A stretch of 64,000 bases of DNA from Halobellus limi (GTDB taxonomy: Archaea; Halobacteriota; Halobacteria; Halobacteriales; Haloferacaceae), in NCBI RefSeq assembly GCF_004799685.1, contig NZ_CP031311.1, forward strand, positions 1,612,001 to 1,676,000, written 5' to 3'. Position 1 is the stretch's first letter; every line of letters starts with the position of its first letter. A program made the translations under genes and the position numbers. Positions 62,823-64,000 of this stretch are shown here, piece by piece. The notes under the pieces were generated by a model. That model saw nothing but the letters and a program-made list of their open reading frames with translations. It was not told the origin of the DNA and did not search any database.

Positions 62823-62872
62823 CAATCAGGCATCGAACGACGAGGATATAGTTTTGATTGTGAGTTTCCGGT

Positions 62873-63640
62873 CTATGAATCGTCTGTCTCGTCGAACAGG
62901 AACACCAACTCAGCCCCCAGTTTCTTGAAGAAATCCTGCTCTGCTCGAATCCAATCGGAGGGAGACTGATCTATGGCGGGACGTTCGATTTCCGCATCAA
63001 CTTCAGCCAGCAGGGCCTCTGTCAATTCAGCAAACGACTCCCGTATCTCACCGAACCCTGTGAAGCTCTCGTCAGCTTCGAGTATCTCCGAGAGCAGATA
63101 TTCCAGTCCGACTACTGAATCGAGCTCCATCGGCTCTGAGAAGAACTTGGTCTGGTTCTCCGTGAAACCGATTGTATGTCGATCAGTGCTGTCTCCCTCG
63201 TCCATTTCCGGGAGACCATAGCAGGTTGCGAAAACCGTATTCTCTAGAATCGTCTCGTTCCTATGGTGGGAGGCGTATTCTGACATCTCGGAGAAGATGG
63301 GGGCCACGTAGTAGGTATGGGGATAGTAGTCTGCGGTCTCGATGAGCGTGTTATGCTGCTTCGCGTTCTTGATTTTGAATCTGTAGTAGTCGCTTGGGAA
63401 CTCCTTCCAGTGCCGAGCTTGTGCCCCGACCATGTGTTCCGACCGCTTGTATTGGAGGAATAGTGGTTCCATGCCGGCCCCGTTCGATATCAGCGCATCC
63501 ACGTCGTATCCGATGTCTCCCTCGATATTCTGTGTCGGAAATCGCGGTGGCTGCACCAGCGGGTAGCGCCAATTGCCCTCTTCCAATTCGCTCGTCGCAC
63601 CGTACACGAACTGCGTCTCACTGATTTCTGGCTTGACCAT
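62873..63640 (-). CDS. Probable PD-(D/E)XK nuclease
   Basis: 255 residues. N-terminal QFVYGATSELEEGNW (E18/E20 helix glutamate), then GDIGYDVDALISNG (D46/D48) and PLFLQYKRSEHMVG (Q63-x-K65). This E...D...QxK order matches restriction-nuclease-like folds, especially the branch with 'FLQFK' and a following DYYRFKI, QHNTLIE, YYVAPIFSEMSEY pattern. No helicase or specificity domain. Sits between the HEPN-tail gene and the pseudo-methylase gene in one strand-wise run. Confidence 0.6.
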   Translation of the reverse strand: MVKPEISETQFVYGATSELEEGNWRYPLVQPPRFPTQNIEGDIGYDVDALISNGAGMEPLFLQYKRSEHMVGAQARHWKEFPSDYYRFKIKNAKQHNTLIETADYYPHTYYVAPIFSEMSEYASHHRNETILENTVFATCYGLPEMDEGDSTDRHTIGFTENQTKFFSEPMELDSVVGLEYLLSEILEADESFTGFGEIRESFAELTEALLAEVDAEIERPAIDQSPSDWIRAEQDFFKKLGAELVFLFDETDDS

Positions 63641-63731
63641 CTTCCTCTTAATCGAACCAGCCGCGGAATGTGACCCAATCCACGATTATGACAAATGTTC
63701 GATGGTATAAGTATTCCTCGGGGTATATCTC

Positions 63732-64000
63732 CTATTCAGGAGTCTCGATTTGACTGATGTACGCGGTACTTCTGAATATCTCCACCAGAATCGAGGCAGA
63801 GATATCGAAGTGGGCTTCCTTGTATCGGAGATCGCCGTGGGCAGTCCGGTTGCGTAGAGCTTCTCCCACGAGGTCGTGGTACCGGAACCGGAGGTACGTC
63901 ACATACTCGTCGTCTACCAACCCATCCAGTCGATTCACGATTCCCCCGAGGGATTTGGGCAAGTCCTCACCGCGCTTGCTCCCGGTGACTGCAGTCTCTG
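63732..64000 (-). CDS. C-terminal end of a HEPN-like-tail protein (runs off right edge)
   Basis: Open frame from the window edge to TAG/TGA at 63732: about 89 residues seen, no start. Contains DLPKSLGGIVNRLDGLV, then EALRNRTAHGDL, an R-x4-H HEPN-like motif. The same order, PKSLG-alpha-helix-RN-x3-HG, closes the 909-residue pseudo-methylase protein. The upstream domain cannot be seen. The next gene (PD-(D/E)XK-like) begins 91 bp downstream on the same strand. Confidence 0.6.
   Translation of the reverse strand, partial: ETAVTGSKRGEDLPKSLGGIVNRLDGLVDDEYVTYLRFRYHDLVGEALRNRTAHGDLRYKEAHFDISASILVEIFRSTAYISQIETPE

Noticed and set aside
1-64000. CRISPR arrays, rRNA or complete tRNA genes
   Set aside because: No evenly spaced direct repeats with unique spacers, and no rRNA or cloverleaf-capable sequence was seen.

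Overview
The window is a stretch of haloarchaeal (class Halobacteria) chromosome. The evidence is high G+C with strongly acidic proteins, purely archaeal genes (GatE, Pelota, FEN1, RtcB, MptE, Orc1/Cdc6, an HTH-10 'bat-type' regulator), Shine-Dalgarno matches to the archaeal 16S tail, and many leaderless genes with a TATA-like box about 25-35 bp before the start codon. The genus cannot be fixed from the sequence alone.

Positions 1-52.3 kb are mostly core genome, in short operons on both strands. They run from the end of fumarase through gatE, a six-helix chemotaxis transducer, an M48 protease and TrmJ. Then come two ribosome-rescue proteins (RqcH and Pelota) flanking two paralogous DUF4013-like membrane proteins. 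Next are an alpha-glucosidase, ornithine cyclodeaminase, transporters, FEN1, a PadR regulator and RtcB, followed by a folate pair (dihydropteroate synthase and MptE). After these come photolyase, superoxide dismutase, a cold-shock protein, an SLC13 permease with TrkA-C domains, Elp3, a DHH-family protein lacking the DHH motif, thymidine kinase and an E1alpha/E1beta/lipoyl operon. A rhodanese-metallo-beta-lactamase/MFS operon lies divergent from a cysteine-rich HTH-10 regulator. Two putative lipoprotein genes (19.5 and 23.3 kb) are each broken by what looks like one missing base in a homopolymer. A short dyad repeat occurs twice, each time directly on a stop codon (after rqcH and after mptE).

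Positions 52.9-57.3 kb are accessory. They hold a winged-helix regulator abutting a TumE-like protein (candidate toxin-antitoxin pair), an Orc1/Cdc6 paralogue, and a cassette of four small genes chained by 4-bp overlaps. A decayed tyrosine-recombinase C-terminus and a small zinc-ribbon protein follow.

Positions 57.3-64 kb are a younger insertion, visibly richer in A+T. They hold an intact tyrosine integrase, a DUF429 protein, a frame-broken winged-helix/membrane protein, and a three-gene co-directional module that runs off the right edge. The module encodes (i) the end of a protein with an R-x4-H HEPN-like tail, (ii) a likely PD-(D/E)XK nuclease, and (iii) a 909-residue protein laid out like an N6-adenine DNA methyltransferase. 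In the third protein the SAM-binding and NPPY motifs look destroyed, while the target-recognition-type motif (GVKSGANDFFYL) is kept and a HEPN-like R-x4-H tail is added. Proteins (i) and (iii) share the same tail. This is the best candidate for an undescribed, probably anti-mobile-element, system in the window.
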